Source: Motacilla alba alba
Taxonomy: Eukaryota; Chordata; Aves; Passeriformes; Motacillidae
DNA length: 64,000 nt
Assembly: GCF_015832195.1 (NCBI RefSeq)
Contig: NC_052016.1
Span: forward strand, 82,187,047 to 82,251,046
Direction of reading: 5' to 3'
In this document: in pieces, positions 38,576 through 51,539 of the stretch
How positions within the stretch are numbered: the first letter of the stretch is position 1
How the letters are laid out: every line of letters begins with the position of its first letter
Notes under the pieces: model-generated
Database searches by the model: none
Told to the model about the DNA's origin: nothing
Seen by the model: only the letters and a program-made list of their open reading frames with translations
Position numbers and translations under genes: made by a program

Positions 38576-38738
38576 CTGTTGCAGGACAAATCATTTCCAA
38601 AATATGGCAAATGGGATCTCCAACAAACAGGCAGTGGTGGAGGTGTAGATGAGCAAATCAGTGGTGATTGTGATGATGAAGATGGTTGTGGAGGATCTGG
38701 AAGTGGAGAATTCAAAAGAGTTCTGAAAATTACAGACC
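38576..38738 (+). CDS. GPC5: Internal exon of glypican-5: C-terminal GAG-attachment region
   Basis: GPC5 is a GPI-anchored heparan-sulfate proteoglycan of the cell surface that modulates growth-factor and Hedgehog signalling. This exon encodes 54 full codons plus one base (phase 0 in, phase 1 out). Reading from the start it gives LLQDKSFPKYGKWDLQQ, then a GSGGG motif (Ser codon 38633-38635), an acidic stretch GDCDDEDGC with two Cys, then GSGSGE (Ser codons 38696-38698 and 38702-38704) and finally KRVLKITD. Ser-Gly pairs beside acidic residues are the usual xylosylation sites for heparan sulfate in glypicans. The DCDDEDGCGGSGSGE core followed by a KITD segment is what I recall from the GPC5 C-terminal stalk, just before the GPI-signal exon; other glypicans differ there. 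The exon sits alone between very large introns, as expected for GPC5. The final exon with the GPI signal is not in the window. The family is near certain; the paralogue rests on recognition by eye. Confidence 0.87.
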
Positions 38739-38744
38739 GTAAGT
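38739..38744 (+). other. Splice donor of the GPC5 exon
   Basis: GTAAGT, a full match to the intron side of the donor consensus, follows the exon end GACC. It splits a codon after its first base (phase 1). The first base of the split codon is C, so the junction residue cannot be Trp, which is what I recall at this point in the human protein. Confidence 0.85.
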
Positions 38745-41700
38745 CCATGATTCTGTTTCTTTCATGCATTTAAAGAGTGAATTGGTATGTTTTCCTCTAA
38801 TACATGCCACTGAATTATCTTGGAAAAGATGTGAAAAGTCACCTATGTGGTGCTCCAAGATTTACAGGAACAGGCCTGCAATTATAGGATTTCTGTGAGC
38901 ACAGTATCAATGAGTATCAGTTTTATCGTAACACATGTTAAAATATGTTTGGCACAATATAGACTTAACACAGTATTTTGGTCAAATAATAGGTATAAAG
39001 TGGCATGTCACTCTGAGTTATTACATTAACATAAGAGATTTGGCAGTTAAAAAGAGAAACTGCACCAATTTTTGATGGAACTGTGACCATGAGGTTTAAT
39101 GCAGGTAGTTGCATTTCATGGAAAACTATTGGAACCAATGTACGGAAGCACACAACAATAATGCCACTGCTGTTTCTTATGCATGTTTCCACTTTTCTTA
39201 CAGTCATATTTTTATGTAGTTTGGGGTTTTATTTGGTTGCATTGTATTTTTGTTTTGTTTATTCTCTGAAACACATTTATAATAATTTTCATTAAAAATC
39301 CTGTGGCTATTCACTTGATAGGCATAGGACTCTAATCATAAGCAAAGTAAGTTACTACTTCTCTGAATCAGGACATTTTTCAGCATGTCTTATTTCTCTT
39401 CTTATTTCTCTTCGAGTTTAGAAATACATGCAGAGATAGTGACAGTAGATGAATGTTTTTCATCTACACTCCATTTCTCCATTTTGATTTTTTTCACCCT
39501 GCATTTTGCATTATCTATATTCACTGAATTTGAGGGTGTTGCATGTTTTCAGGCTTAGATGTGAACCCCAGGTCCTTTTTGACTTGACAGTAAAGAGGCA
39601 ATTAAAATTATGGCTGTAGAGAACATGTGGTTTCCCATTTCTTTTTGAACTGCTGGAAAAATGTGACAGAACATTCTGGGGCATGCCTTAATAATTCAGT
39701 TTGGAATCAGCCTAAGATCCTCTTGCACTGACACTTAATCTATACATTTTCAAGTCCTACTAGAAGTCTAGGTGGGATTTTGAGCAATATCCAAAAAAGT
39801 TTGGACACTTACTTCCTTAGCGTGCCCTTGGAGGTTTAACTTTGGAGAAAGAAGTTAGGAGTTCAAATATTTAAAACCAGATGTTCTTTGTAATACTGTA
39901 TATATCTTATATCTATTTGATAATGACACACTGTGGTATTGAAGTACTGTAAAATAGCCTTAGAATGTGACTAGAGCTATTAAGAAAGTATTAAATGACA
40001 AAAGAATTTCAAGAACAGTATATTTCATTTCACTCTCTCCTACTGCATTAGAATTCTCTTAATATTGATATATTTAGTGCAATCTTTTCAAAATGTCAAA
40101 ATTATAATTAGCCTTCATATCCTCTTTATACTACATCTTCTAAATTGCTAGAATTATAAGCTGTGTGCTAGGCATAGTGAAATTTGCATGAATTTCTGTT
40201 TCATTTGAACTTTTTCTATGATATTATAGAACAAAAATATGAACCCATACTGTTCGATATTTTGACTTGTGCATAAATCTTGAACTACTTGTACCTTCCA
40301 CGAGCTGTTGTGATTTCATGGGTTTATGCTGGCATGCATTTCCTTTTTGGAATTCAACTTAAAAGTTGTCTTTAATGTGTACCAGAAAGAGTCCTACTTT
40401 GTTCTGGGGCATCAGATATGGGCTGTCCAACAGAACAGTTAAAACATTCCATTTTGTACAATTTTATTACAATATAGATCAAGATTTTTTTTTCCCAGAA
40501 ATCACTGGTGTCTTTAAGTATATGTTAAAGTATATGTTTAGAATAAATAAAACAGGTGTTTGAAAAATTCTTCTATTGCATCACTGTGATATATGAATAG
40601 GAATTTGGGAATTTAAAGTTAGATTTAAAATGGAAAACAATATACTTTACTAAGAAAAAATTATCTTCTCAAGATTCAAGACTTTATGTGAGGAATTAGA
40701 ATTGAAAAAATATAAACATAGTAAGAATTTAGGCTTATATTTTTAATATCTATAGTTTACATATAATTATGCAACATATGTAATTTTGTGTATTTTTCTT
40801 GGCTTTGGGTGACTAATATCAATTAAAAGCTAAGTCAGATTTTAAACTCCTTGTTTTTAAACTGAAGAGATAGATTCATGATGATGATATTGCTTACAGT
40901 GACTTGAAAAGTATGTCTGAATTTCAGGCAAGCCTATGAATTGAGCCTATGAGTAAGTTTGATCCTCAGCACTAGATCTCCACAGAGTCACATAGTATTA
41001 TTTCTCCTGATCAAAAAATTTTCTGCATTCTTTTACTTCTGGACAACTTTGCTTTCTCTCATAACCAGCCAGGAAAGAAAGGGAGATTACTATGTATTTT
41101 TTCCATAGTTAAGTCTAGAGGTCCTAGCCATAGCCCAGGGTCTCTTTTTGGTAGCTTCTGCAGACATTTTCACCAAGGAGACAACCCCGTGTGCAGCAAA
41201 TCAATGATCTTAATAAGCTATAAAAGTATGATACAGAACCAGCCCTTTTATTTAATTGCTGTGTATAAAAATAAAGACACATCCACCTTTTCTTTTGATG
41301 CCATGTCATTGCCTAATGGATGTGTGTCTGATACTCAACCCCAGGAGGAACAGACAGGAAGGGAGGGGATATACTTTTGCCAAACAAACTTGTACCAATT
41401 TTATGTGTACACGTAGCTTGAGAAGTGAAAGATTCCTTGTTTTCACATTCAGTGCTAGAGATGTAAGGATTTATTTCATTTGGTGCTGAAGACTGACAAA
41501 TGTGTGGTGACAGCCTTTGGGCTTTAGAAGGCCAGTCAAGACATCTGGTATTTGTAATACAGAAGCGACAGCCTTGCATTACAAAAATGTTTAAAATGTG
41601 TTATATTTTGAAAAAAAAAATCTAGTTTTCTATTAAACAGTCCAATCATTGCATTATATTTAATGCTTCAATGTGCTACAATAGTGCTGACTGGTTTGCT

Positions 41701-43358
41701 CTTTCAAAATGTAAAGAACTTTTAAAACTTTTAAAACATGGTAAATCGTGCCGTTATTTTAAGAAATGCTACTAGAAAGGGTAGTGCACTTTAAATGTAT
41801 AAAATAAACAGTAGTATAAAGTCTTGACACTTCATTTGCTAGTTTTATTCTCCTCTAACCTGGGAGCTCCCACAGGACTATTTCATGCGTCACAATGAAT
41901 TACCTCTCTGAAACCCCCTGCGGAATGCAGCAGTAATAACAACAAATACTTATCACCTACATATTGATTTGAATCTGTTTTCAAATAGCTCTGTGAGGAG
42001 GGGCTAATCCCAAAAATCACTCCACTGAGGTTCTCAATACCATCTATCAAAATTCTCATAATTCTTCTATCAAGACCACCAATTCACTGAAAAATGCTCT
42101 ACCACTTGTTTGTCTTTCTTAGCTCATTTTAACAAGCAACACACATGTTTCAATACTGCAGCCAGAGATATCCTAGTGATCTCCCTGATCTCAGGGCTCA
42201 AATATGCAGAAATATCGAGGATATCTTTGTGCTTAAGATATATATGGGCAAACCTTATCTCCCCTTTTTTTTTTTTTTTATTCTCACCTGATATTCATCC
42301 TCTTTGAAGAAAGAAGTCTCCTGAATGTTTTATTTCTCAGTCTTCTTAATCTGTGGGTTATTATTTTCTTGTTCAAATCATGCTGGAGAGGTAAAATTCA
42401 TTGGAAAAGGCTTTATGTTGTAATCTCTACATAAATAAACCAGTCTACATCTCTTGCCTGACATTATACATTCTTAAGTCTCAAATGCCCTTTCTCCTCT
42501 TTCTGCTCCTTCACCCACTTCACTATAGTTGCTTTCCTCATTGTTAAATCTGATTCTGGTGGCATATTCTGGGACCAAAACTACTTAAAGCTGGTAATAA
42601 AATCTCCATTATGATGTTTGCCATCTGTTAAATTCTTTTTAACTCTCATCTAAATTCTGTTACCTCAGTAAACTAAGACATCCCTTATGTCTGAGTAGGA
42701 TTTCAGGTTTTATTTACACACAAGAGTATTCTTCCTAATTTCTAAATGTTAATGTGAGGTGTTATTCAGGTGTCTTTGGAAGGGCTACATGACTTCACTG
42801 TTCGTAGTTCACTCAGTTCAGAACATCTCAATTCTACTAAAAATGAATAAGAAAAATAAAAGTTATTGCTGTGAATGCCACATTTGGTCTGAATATTGCA
42901 ATAATAATTTTTAACAATAACATTCTCATAGGCTATTGTTAATTTAGAGGCTTGGGGATCTCACCCTTCCTTTTCACATAACCTGAGCTCTTTTTTCTCA
43001 TAGCCTTGTCTTTTGTGAGGCTTAAAATCTTTTGAAGAGAAAGATTTATTGCAATTAGCATGTTCCCGTGAAAAATTTGCATTTCCAGAATTAAGAAATA
43101 CTAAGCAAGAAGATACATATTGTCAACACATATGAAGTTCAAATATTTTTCTCTGTGCATGATCAAGTGTTGGCACAAAAATACTCGATGATATAAATTA
43201 CTGAAGCATAAACAAAGGCAAAGGATAAACTATTTCCAAAGATTTCCACAAAAAAAAAAAAAATCCCAAAACCACTTTTGGGTTGTTAAGCATAGACCTT
43301 CATCAGTCAGTGAAGTTTGAACAGGTAAAGTTGCCAGATGTACAACAACATGAAGCAC
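38745..43358. other. Intronic sequence downstream of the GPC5 exon, no gene seen
   Basis: 4.6 kb of AT-rich intron. Short open frames only. No recognised mobile element, and the next GPC5 exon (GPI signal) was not found. Confidence 0.55.
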
Positions 43359-43454
43359 TGTGGTGGGTTGACAGGTGCCAAGTGCCACCAAACTGCACAG
43401 CACTGTGAGGGCTGCTATGGGAAAATGAACTCTAGCTCAGCCAGAACCAATACA
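43359..43454 (-). mobile_element. Miniature (internally deleted) LTR, 96 bp
   Basis: Read on the minus strand it starts TGTATTGGTTCTGGCTGAGC and TAGAGTTCATTTTCCC, like the start of the family A LTRs. After only about 60 bases it ends GGCACCTGTCAACCCACCACA, like the 3' end of the LTR at 55921-56939. The flanking pentamers AGCAC (before) and AGCAG (after) differ by one base, consistent with a decayed target duplication. Either it is an internally deleted LTR or a very short non-autonomous element. Confidence 0.55.
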
Positions 43455-44073
43455 AGCAGTGAGAGAAAAACCAAAAGGATTCCACTTAAAATGCCTTGTA
43501 AAAACTGAGAAAAGTTACAATACAACTTCTTATGCAGTATTTTGCAAAAAGGTGTGACCTGCATAATGATATTATACATTTGAAAAAAGTAAGACAACAT
43601 TTCAATTTTTGATTGTTTTCTATCAAGAAACCTCTTTTAAAGAGTATCATCTCTCTCTCTTAGCACGTTGTCTAATGAGTCAACATTTGCACTTTTTGAG
43701 TGATTAATTTAACCTGAGTAATGGATTGAAACTGTACTGTCATGTTGGATTGTTAATTCAAAAACAAATAAGGGGAACGGTTCTGTAAAATTTGCTGAGG
43801 GAATTTACACAGAGACAGAAATAAAATCAGATAATATAAAAATAATATTTTGCAGTGGTATTTTTTGCCTTGTATTAATATGTTTTATTGACATGAAGAT
43901 TTTTATGACAGCACCTATCACACACAAAAAAAGAAGCACAATTGCTCTTCAAAGGTTCTAAGTTATCATGAAGTGTTTAATGAGAACACTCACTGGTCTA
44001 AAACAGCACATCAGAGCAGAGCAATTATTAAAAACAACCTGCATTAATAACATGAGGTTATATTTTGCTGGGA
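43455..44073. other. Intronic sequence, no gene seen
   Basis: Unremarkable AT-rich intron with a short CT tract near 43651-43660. Confidence 0.5.
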
Positions 44074-44143
44074 ATTACCTTACAATAATACCACTAATTC
44101 TGAAGTTACCAGAAATCTGGAGCCTTTTACTACATGTATTATT
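44074..44143 (+). repeat. Copy 1 of an unclassified 70-bp duplicated segment
   Basis: By eye 61 of 70 bases match 46201-46270 without gaps, including AATAATACCACTA and GAAGTTACCAGAAAT then TGGAGCCTTTTA. The similarity fades on both sides. It is either a local duplication or two copies of an unrecognised dispersed repeat. Confidence 0.75.
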
Positions 44144-46200
44144 TCTGAACAAATGTATAAATATTTACACTCATGTTTACCAGTAAAGAAACAATCTTCT
44201 GGCAAAGTTCTAATGTTTATTGCTTTCTCATCCATTCTATAATATTTCCTGATGAAAACTCATAAGATAACAGGTGTCATAGCTATTTATCAGGAAAAAG
44301 AATGTCCTAAATTCTTTTTCATTTCCAAAGCAGTAGAATCAAAGTAGCCAGTGCCACTCTTACAAAAGTGTTATTGTACAGCATCTACCTGTTGAACAAA
44401 TTCTGGTTTATTACTCATTACTAGTTTTTAAAAACTTCCAAAATCCCCTTCCTGCCTACTGCTTTATGCTTCCCAAACTTGAGGACAGGGGACATACTCC
44501 AGCATGTCCTTCTGTGCTCTGGATTCTCCTTTAAAGAGAGGGAAAAAAAAAAAAAAGGAACAAAAACATTTATAGATATAAAGGCTATAGCTCTTCAAGA
44601 GCTCCCTTTTGTAAATATCAGAGAAATACAGAATATGGTATTGTGTGGTCAAGGTATCATGCAGGTTGTGTATCATCTGAACTGGTATGCTATACATCAG
44701 AATAAAGTTGGTATCTTTGTGGAGATAGACACTTTATGTGGTAATAGATTAATAAAAGTGTAATTTATCAGCCTGGAGAACACTAAGGCTCCAATTAACT
44801 CCTCTCTGTGGATTTATGCATTTTCTTTTAACTTTTCACCTGCATGAACATCCTTCAGACTATTTTCTTGGATAGAGAGAGGGGAAAAAACCTCAAATTC
44901 TTGTGATCGGTCTTCCAGATATGTAAACACTTCAAAGCTTTCAATCAACAAGTTACCTAATGATTGAATAATTAATACACCATTTCCTTATTTCACCTAA
45001 ATTTTATGCCAAAAAGCACAGAAGCAATTACAGAGGCAAAGAAAGCCAAGTACAGATACAGTCCTTGCTTAAATTGACCTGACAGTGAAAGTCAAGTTTC
45101 CTACTGTGGACTACAAGATTTAATTCTGAATGGTACTGTTAAGAAAGGTGGAGAGTAAAAACACCTTCTGTGTGGAAGTTTTTGCCCTACATAAGGCAAG
45201 GCTGTATTCCCTCTTTCGAAATGGCATGGATTGTTCTGTGAGTTCCCCCATTTCCTACTCCTCCTCTACAAGGATCTTTCAGACATATCTCAAACACAAA
45301 CCACCAGCTATAAACAAAATTATGAGATGGGGAATACAGACAGACTTTTTCTTGATTGATTCATAAGGTTAAAAAAGCTGACATTGAATTCGTTAAAATG
45401 CATCAAGAACAATCACCAAATGTCACTTCTAGCTAAGCAAGAAATGGTTAACCATATCCATTCCACAAACACAGAATAAAATCACTATAAATGCAAATGG
45501 TTTATGTGATACCATAGAATTTGTGTTATTTACTAATCCTATCCCCTGAAACGAGCCAGTGGCAAACCAGTTAAGGCTAATCCTTCAAAAAGCAGCATGC
45601 TATCCCAAGTACATTGTTTCCTACCTTTACCTACTGTAAGTGTCTCTCTTGTGCAAAGGCTGTTGAATCATTTGGACAGAGTAGGAGATAATAGTCAGGC
45701 TAAGTCTCTACAACTATGGTTAAAGCCATTCAGCTGGCAGATAGACTAAAATCAGAATAACCACTTCACCAATGTCTGACCTGAACGTATTTTTTTTCCT
45801 AAAAAAATCTAAAGTTTTATGAATCATCCTGTTAATAGAGAAGAACTTTGAAAATTTCATCAAGGCAACAACTCTTAAAAAAATAAATGTACCATTTTTT
45901 TTTTTTTTCTCCATACTAGAAAATAAAATTCCTTATCTATTCTATATTAGGTTATGGACTATTTATTTTTGCATGTGCATCTGATATATGCAAAATCAAG
46001 TCAAAATACACTGCTAGTTTATGCAAAGTATGGTTAATTGGAAAATAATATGGCTAATTTGTTGGGTTTGAAATTAGTTCTGATTGACTTTATTCTGAGT
46101 AGGCATCATTTCACTGACTTCATATGAGTTTGTACTTTCCAGAGAGACCACATAATAAGTTTAAATGGAGTTAAAAAGGTCTAATTCTATTTTTAAAGCC
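44144..46200. other. Intronic sequence between the two 70-bp copies
   Basis: AT-rich. Open frames at 44479-44763 and 45130-45366 (+) lack domains, conserved-looking composition or splice signals. No element recognised. Confidence 0.5.
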
Positions 46201-46270
46201 ATTACCTTCTAATAATACCACTACTTCAGAAGTTACCAGAAATTTGGAGCCTTTTAAGGCATGTAATATT
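46201..46270 (+). repeat. Copy 2 of the unclassified 70-bp duplicated segment
   Basis: Same strand as copy 1 and about 2.1 kb downstream. Differences are scattered substitutions with no gap in the best part, so the pair is not recent. Confidence 0.75.
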
Positions 46271-47627
46271 TAATTGAACCCATTTCACTATGACATTTTA
46301 ATAATTTCTGATTAGTCGTTGATTATAATTCAATAAATAAATAAATATTCATTATTTGTTAATGTGTTCTTTGAAATGTGTTTCATAATAATGTATTAAG
46401 GACATGAAGAGAAAAAGAAGTTTGTAACTCTTGATCCCTGTATTCTAAGCACTTTTACTGTTTTATCAAATACTTCCATTAATTCAGTGGATGAGAATTT
46501 ATAATGTTTTCCTTTATACAAAACAAAAATGAGCAGGTGTTTTGCTGCAAAAATACATTCCTTTTAATTAATTGTATTTTAAATCAATCCCTTTCTCTGA
46601 GTAGTGATGTCTAATCCTCAAAGATGTGAGAATTTTTACTTCAAATAAGCCCTCAAAAGTCGATGCATTTTTAAATAACAGACCTTCTGAATAGTCACTT
46701 TCATCTCCAGTTACCCTTATGACTGATTTTATTGTGCCGAGGAGATCTTTCTATAAGAAATTCTTCATAATTTTGAAATGTTCTTTTAAAATCTGTCCAT
46801 GTTTTAATGGGTTTTTTGGCAGAAGGAGGGGAAGAGCAGCATCTCACTCTTGATGTTCCATCTCCCTTACTGCCTGTGATAGCTTTTACTATCCACTTTG
46901 GATGACTCTTTTACTCTCCCAGTTTAGTCCTACTCTACTGACCAAAAGCCTCAAAATGAGTTGCCCTCTTTTTTTTTTTTTTAATTTATTTTTGTAGAAA
47001 TGTACTGGTTTTATTTCTTTTAGTGAGAATATATTAAGCTAACCTCTGTAGTTTGAAACTATTATCATATTCTAGTAACAATTCCTTTAAATGATCAGAT
47101 TATCTACTTCAAGGTTACAGTAAAAGTGCTACCTGTTACCATCCAAAATCTAAACATGAATATTGGAGGACAGCCATAGCCTACTGTGTATTTCATTTTT
47201 TTCCTTAGTATGCAAATCCTAATTTAATAACAATAGACACAGAGACAGGATTTTTCTTCATGAGCTAAAAAATTTAGATTTCTTTTATAGTCACTGTAAA
47301 GAAATTAACACGTATCACTGAAAATGAGTAACCTCATGAGGGTATAGCTCATTAGGCCTACATTAAGCATGCCTGTTAAGATGAGAATTGTGCCCTACAA
47401 TCCTTATTTCTCTCAACTGACCATAAAAGAACAAGCTTCAGTAGCTTAAGCACAGATATCTCAAGTTAGTTAGAGAACACCTTCCCAAAGTTAGGTTCTT
47501 TTGCATTCACTCTGGTTCTGATTCAATATTGATTTTTATTTTTAGATAAGGGTTAAATATCTTTAAATGTACTTCACAGTCTTATTGTCAGTATCACTAA
47601 TGACTTATTGCAATAAAAAATAGAGGG
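46271..47627. other. Intronic sequence, no gene seen
   Basis: AT-rich sequence with a T run at about 46970-46982. Nothing recognised. Confidence 0.5.
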
Positions 47628-47633
47628 GGTACT

Positions 47634-48018
47634 TGTTGTGATGCACTAGATTGTTATTTGGATGCTGCACTGGGTGTTGTGTCCCCCCTTTTCTCAGATG
47701 GTTGTTCCCTTGGTACGGTGGTCTGTCCCTTGCAGCCCCTCCCTTTGCCCCTCCTCACTGGTGTCCCCTTGGCTGCGGCCTTCCGTCCCCGCCTCCCATT
47801 CCGTGGGTATAAATGTCCCTTGGGTTTGAAGCTCTTCCTCTTTTTCCACCTGGAAGCTCTGCGATGCAGATGTCCCCTTCCAGCTAATAAACAGGACATC
47901 AGAACCACGTGGAGAAAGAGCGCTTCTCGTCCTTTACTTCATCCATGTAGGAGCCGTGCGGGCTTAAATCCCAAACTAGCCGGGGGGACTTAGAGCCTGA
48001 AACCCACGGGTTCCTTTA
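47634..48018 (+). mobile_element. GC-rich solo LTR with perfect 6-bp target duplication
   Basis: 385 bases, strikingly GC-rich in an AT-rich intron, begin TGTTGTGATGCAC and are flanked by GGTACT on both sides (47628-47633 and 48019-48024). A TATA box (TATAAAT, 47808-47814) and a poly(A) signal (AATAAA, 47886-47891) are spaced as in a compact LTR with U3, R and U5. The six-base duplication and compact layout suggest a beta/alpha-type (ERVK-like) endogenous retrovirus. The 3' terminus reads TTTA rather than CA, so either the end has mutated or the boundary is slightly off. No retroviral genes are attached. Frames through it (47658-47993 + and 47654-47908 -) are by-products of GC content. Confidence 0.85.
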
Positions 48019-48024
48019 GGTACT

Positions 48025-48870
48025 TGCAAATACAACTAATAAGACCTGTAAAACAGAATTCATGTTTTCTCAAAGCTCTAGTTTGCTGGGAGAAGAAATC
48101 ATTCCTATTCTCCGTCATCTGTGATGGAAAAAAATGGTTACTGGTGAAAAAAGAATTGGGAATGTCTGTAAATCCCATGGTCTGTTTTGTTATCAAACTG
48201 TCTTGGTATCTTTTTCACCTATTCTTCCTTTTAGATTTTGAACACAAAAATAAATGTAAAACTACAACAACACAAAACTTTCACAGCCCTTACATGAATA
48301 AGAAATTACTTCACTGAATCAAAAAGGAATTGTAAAACACTTTTAAAATCTACCTATGAAAGAATCTGTCCTTTTTCAAAGTTGTGAATGATTTCAGACT
48401 GCCATCTTTCTATTTCTTAAACAGACTGTAACCATGATAAATGTCGCACTTTGATTTACTCAAAGGTGATTTATAGTCAAAGGTAGCTCTTCGGCCTGTC
48501 ATGCATCTCCAGGCTTTATTATATTCTTTTAGAAAATCAAAGTGTGTGTGATCTCCTGAGAGTTCCCTTTCCAACCTGTGCAGAGACTTAAATATTATTA
48601 GTTTCATATTTGTGTCTTCCACTATTAATGATTATAACTCCAATGCCTTGACTAATCTGCTTCTCAGTAATTCATGCTGAAACCATTTGCTAACTTTTAA
48701 ATAAAAGAGAATCTATTAATTTTTGTTTGTTACAGAAACTTAGCACTATCTTTTTTTTTCCCCTCAGGAAACAATATGTCAGGGAGATAGAGACCTAATA
48801 AATAATTTGTAAGGGAGATACTAAGAAAATCTGGAAATCCTGTGTGAATACATATATATATATATGTATG

Positions 48871-48902
<32 letters not shown>

Positions 48903-51539
48903 GACACCCACATATAAATAATCAGAAGTTCCCTAAAAAGAGTGAAACTATTCAAAATACTCAGTTATGACCTGTATTCTGTAAAATAACATATCTGGAA
49001 GGCAGTAAGTGTACTTTTCTTTTTCTTTTGTTATTTTGAAGGGAAATGGTTAAGTATAATTCCAATCTGGATTAGAATTGTGATGTTTCATTTCTATAAA
49101 TAGTCTGATAATAGACACTAGTACTGTTTTTTAAGTTTCTGGAATTAAATGTATGAAAAAGGCTTTTCCAAGGCTGTGTAGAAAAGATTTTGCAAGGCAA
49201 AAAGCTATAGCAGATACCTGATTGGAGAGGGGGAACTCTGTTGCTTAGACACGCTGTCATTTTAGCAGATCATTTCAGGAGTCTGTTTCTGTATGCCATC
49301 GCTGGTTTATTTTGATTTTATGAACCCTGTTTCCAATGTCTATAGCAGAAGCCAGCTCAGATTTATTACACCTTATACTCTAGAGACCTACATTTAGGTA
49401 AATTAAACTGGATATAAATTCCAGTTGTTGGGTTTTCAAAGGTTGGCTAACGAGAACAACTTTCCCAGATATTGGCCAGTAGCAGAGAGGTTAGATGTGC
49501 TCAACTTTAGTTATTTTCCCTATTTAGAGCCCCATTAAGCAGACACTTCTCAAGGCCAGTAGATGTGCTTAAGGAAGGGAAAATCTCCTGCTTCATTGTG
49601 ATATGCAGAAAGAGAGGGTTACACCACAGCTCAACAGACACAGACTTCATCAAAGCATCCTTTGTGGAACCATGTAGTCACTAGCATTTTTTATGTCAAG
49701 CCCATTAATGTCTCTGAAACATGGATCTTTTCTCCCATTTGGATTCCTTTCTCAAGTTCATGCTGCCTGCAGTCATCCCCATATAAATGCTTTTACAGCA
49801 CAAGCTGAATTTAGGGCCTGCTGAGTAGCTGCTGCATTTCTCATACAGTCATATGCTTTGGGTTTGTTATAAACATAGAGAGACCATATGGAAAGATAGG
49901 TCAGATTTCTAGAAAGGACATGAAACCCTTGTTTTTATTTTATTATCACTAATGCCCTAAGGATTATGGACATAGGTCAATCAATGTCATTTTATTTCAG
50001 GGCCAAAATGTCTCTGAGATCTAGCCTGGAGAAGCAAAAATCTAGCCTTGAGAACAGGGACAGGATGTAATAAATTGTCTAAGAATAAGATACTCCCAAA
50101 GAGAGGATTTTTTTGAGGAAAATGTTTGATTGAGACGTCTTAATAAGTCTGAATAGAGAAGGATGTAAGAGAGAAATACAGAAATGTGCTTGTACACTAC
50201 CTTTACCATGTCTCTTCCACTGCTTTTCATTTTTTTTTCCCCAGTGTTCACAGTCTAAAGTAGAAATGCTCATAAATGTAAGTCTGCATCTCTGCGGCTA
50301 AAGAGTAGATCCTGTAATCAGCTTTGGGATGTGAGAAACACAGTTTATGGCACTTGCACAGCTGATAGTGATGTAGAAAGTACAATATTCTTAGGAGAAT
50401 CTTATGGATTGTAACAGTGACATTTGGAAAATATGTCAGTTGCTAGAGTGGAGACAGCTAGCTGTTAAAAAAAAACTATTTCTGAAATGTCAGGGAGCAA
50501 AACCAGAATGTAGGAGTTGTTCTAAAAGGAAGTAGCTACATATATAACTAAATAGCTGCAAAATAAGAATTTACTACATATTGTGTTGTTGTCTTATGTA
50601 TATAAACACAGTCATTCACAAAAAAAGAAAAAAAGGAAGGAGCTATTAGATATTTCCTAATAAAATTGTTCATCAAAAACTAGTTATAGACAAAAATATT
50701 GATCATATGTTCTGACTTGCAGAAGACCTTGAGATTTAATAAAATATTTATTCTTTTTTAAGGGTTTGCTAATTAAAAGTGCACATCAGGGATTTTGTTT
50801 TCAATAACTGAAAATGCCTACTCATATATTTAAATGAACTGAATGATAATAAGGAACTTGAATAGGTTTGTTTCCAGGTTACAATTTGCTTCTCTCTGGT
50901 AGTTCCAAGACACAGACACATAAGACACCCAGAAACACCTCAAATACAGGGAAACTAAGAGTACAGACTTTCATTTGCAAATTAATTTAGCTGAGAAGGT
51001 GATCTCTGCTGCCCACCTTGCCCATCCTCTGCAGTTGTATCTCTTCTAGCCACTATAGCAGAACCACAAATGATGCTCTTTAATACAGACCAAAACTTTG
51101 GTGCAAACTGAATGTGTTTCTGCTATATATTAATATAGATGTGCAGGGTTGATTTGGTTGATTGCCAGATAGCTACTCAGCTGTTCTCTAATTCCCTGTC
51201 CTCAACAAATAATAAAAATATAGTGTGATAAGACAAAAGCTTTCTTGTGTCAAGATAAAATCAGAAAGATCACTTACCAATTAACATCCCAAAAATTAAA
51301 AGACTCAACTTGAAGAAAGTTAATTTCTTGCCAATTAAAATAGAGTCAGATGGTAAAAGCCAAACAGCTTCACCCCCATCACCCACTTCTTTTCAATCTA
51401 TGTTACTGCTTAATTCCCAGCTCCTTTGCCTCCCTCTGACTCTGGGTGTTGTAGGGGCGACAAGGAAAGGGGATTGATTGCAGCCAGTTCATAACAGCTC
51501 CATTCTGCTGCCTTTTCTTCTCACATTTTCTTTCCTGTG
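48025..51539. other. Intronic sequence, no gene seen
   Basis: AT-rich intron with a TA/TG/CA microsatellite at 48850-48904. No exon recognised. The last 180 bases (51360 onward) may already belong to the next LTR-like copy. Confidence 0.5.
48850..48904. repeat. (TA)n(CA)n microsatellite
   Basis: A run of TA with two TG interruptions, then an uninterrupted CA array of about nine units and imperfect CA-rich sequence. Confidence 0.95.

Noticed and set aside
47658..47993. 111-codon + frame and overlapping 84-codon - frame
   Set aside because: Both fall inside the GC-rich solo LTR across its TATA box and poly(A) signal; compositional by-products.
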